Of a stretch of 64,000 nt of DNA, positions 63,113 through 64,000 are shown in pieces. A program made the translations under genes and the position numbers. The stretch spans positions 62,001 through 126,000 of the forward strand of contig NZ_JBOEFX010000018.1 of the NCBI RefSeq assembly GCF_050633125.1, read 5' to 3'. The notes under the pieces are model-generated. The model was not told where the DNA came from and did not search any database. It saw only the letters and a list, made by a program, of their open reading frames with translations. The DNA comes from Lewinella sp050633125 (GTDB lineage Bacteria; Bacteroidota; Bacteroidia; Chitinophagales; Saprospiraceae). Positions within the stretch are counted from its first letter, which is position 1. Every line of letters starts with the position of its first letter.

Positions 63113-64000
63113 TTAGAGTCGCCAATAGGTAAGAGTCGAGTCGGCGGCTGGATAAGTATAAAGCGATTTTAGATCAAATAGAATAGGTTCCTCTTTCATC
63201 ATTTCGATAAAATGCGCCTCGTCCAGTTCCCTGTATTCCTGATGAGACACGGCTACAATAATAGCATCGTAGTCATCAGAGACTTGGTCGACCAAGGTCA
63301 TTTTATATTCATGTGCCAACTCGTTGGGCGATGCGTGAGGGTCTGTAAGGTGCACATGTACCGAATACTCCATCAACTCCCGCGCCACCTCTATTACTTT
63401 TGAATTGCGAATATCTGCTACATTCTCTTTAAAGGTAGCTCCCATAATCAGCACCTTGGTATTCTTGGGGTTTTTACCTTTCTGAATTAACAATTGAACC
63501 ATCTTTTTAGCGATAAATGCAGGCATCGCATCGTTTACCCGGCGGCCACTAAGAATGACTTGAGGGTCATAGCCCAATTCTTTGCTTTTATGCAAAAGAT
63601 AGTAAGGATCGACACTGATACAATGTCCTCCTACCAAACCAGGTGTAAAGCGTAGAAAATTCCATTTAGTACCAGCCGCCGCTAATACTTCTGTGGTATC
63701 AATATCCATTTTATCAAAAATCATGGACAGTTCGTTCATGAAGCTGATATTAATATCCCGTTGGGTATTTTCAATAACTTTTGCGGCTTCTGCTACCTTG
63801 ATAGAAGCTGCACGGTAGATACCCGCAGTGATCACGGCGCCATAAACCTGGGCAATTTCTTCCAAGGCTTCGGCATCTGAGCCACTAACAATCTTGAGAA
63901 TTTTGTCTACGGTATGCTCCTTGTCTCCTGGATTGATCCGTTCAGGAGAATAGCCTAGTTTGAAATCATCGGCAGTAAAACTCAGGCCGCTTTCTTTTTC
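63113..64000 (-). CDS. Nucleotide sugar dehydrogenase (WbpA/TviB-like), 5' end beyond window
   Basis: The frame is open to the window edge, giving the last 295 residues. It reads GYSPERINPGDKEHTVDKI, then KVAEAAKVIENTQRDINISFMNEL (central helix), and PGLVGGHCISVDPYYL with the catalytic cysteine; the C-terminal NAD/substrate domain contains VLIMGATFKENVADIRNSKV. The motif ERINPGDKEH points to the UDP-GlcNAc (or UDP-ManNAc) 6-dehydrogenase branch rather than UDP-glucose dehydrogenase. It makes a UDP-N-acetylhexosaminuronic acid for the WlbA-like enzyme or direct use. The N-terminal Rossmann domain lies outside the window. Confidence 0.92.
   Translation of the reverse strand, partial: EKESGLSFTADDFKLGYSPERINPGDKEHTVDKILKIVSGSDAEALEEIAQVYGAVITAGIYRAASIKVAEAAKVIENTQRDINISFMNELSMIFDKMDIDTTEVLAAAGTKWNFLRFTPGLVGGHCISVDPYYLLHKSKELGYDPQVILSGRRVNDAMPAFIAKKMVQLLIQKGKNPKNTKVLIMGATFKENVADIRNSKVIEVARELMEYSVHVHLTDPHASPNELAHEYKMTLVDQVSDDYDAIIVAVSHQEYRELDEAHFIEMMKEEPILFDLKSLYTYPAADSTLTYWRL

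Overview
The window looks like a chromosome segment of a marine or environmental Bacteroidota, most likely a Saprospiria (Lewinella-like) genome; this assignment is an inference from gene content. Supporting signs are type IX secretion C-terminal sorting domains (679-2436, 8239-9249), a CarboxypepD_reg/OMP_b-brl_3 outer-membrane barrel (9753-12260), LytS/LytTR signalling, no Shine-Dalgarno spacing, and several promoters matching the Bacteroidota TTTG / TAnnTTTG pattern. I saw no rRNA, tRNA, CRISPR array, insertion sequence or phage gene.

Left part, 1-22045, mixed strands, housekeeping and accessory genes: a secreted subtilase, an AlkA-like glycosylase, a penicillin-binding-type serine hydrolase, a polyprenyl diphosphate synthase, two tandem secreted paralogues, a CarboxypepD_reg anchor protein, an outer-membrane barrel protein, a cysteine synthase-type PLP enzyme, a Nudix hydrolase, a small porin-like barrel, a K+ channel with a C-terminal zinc ribbon, and a TPR protein arginine methyltransferase-like enzyme. 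Inside this part (15714-19094) a LytTR response regulator, a previously easy-to-miss 48-codon gene for a double-glycine-leader peptide (17957-18103) and a soluble TPR-LytS histidine kinase lie in a row on the minus strand. I consider this the best candidate for an undescribed system, because it resembles a pheromone circuit with an intracellular TPR sensor.

Right part, 22434-64000, is one long minus-strand extracellular/capsular polysaccharide locus of at least 41 kb. In transcription order it starts with a nucleotide-sugar dehydrogenase (cut by the window end) and a NusG-like antiterminator. Next come a PHP-type tyrosine phosphatase, sugar-nucleotide enzymes, the Wza-like and Wzc-like export pair (the latter broken by a 24-N gap), a Wzx flippase and an EpsG/Wzy-type polymerase. 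A more AT-rich block follows, with glycosyltransferases, two deacetylase-like paralogues, CapA and an ATP-grasp enzyme. Then comes a PglA/PglC/PglD-like trio. After it lies a mini acyl-assembly line (KAS III, adenylation enzyme, GNAT, two acyl carrier proteins, two SDRs, MBL hydrolase). The locus ends with a PglE-like aminotransferase, a Wzi-like outer-membrane protein, a PglF/CapD-like dehydratase, more glycosyltransferases and mannose-1-phosphate guanylyltransferase. Together they would make an undecaprenyl-linked repeat unit that starts with an N-acylated amino sugar, flip it, polymerise it and export it by a Wzx/Wzy route.

The locus is littered with short dispersed repeats (CGCAGAGACGCAGAG type at 31.5-32.35 kb; TCCGACTTCC type at 61.6-62.2 kb). 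One family surrounds a GxxExxY gene and the other a frameshifted four-helix-bundle gene. They coincide with an assembly gap and run into the ends of neighbouring coding sequences.
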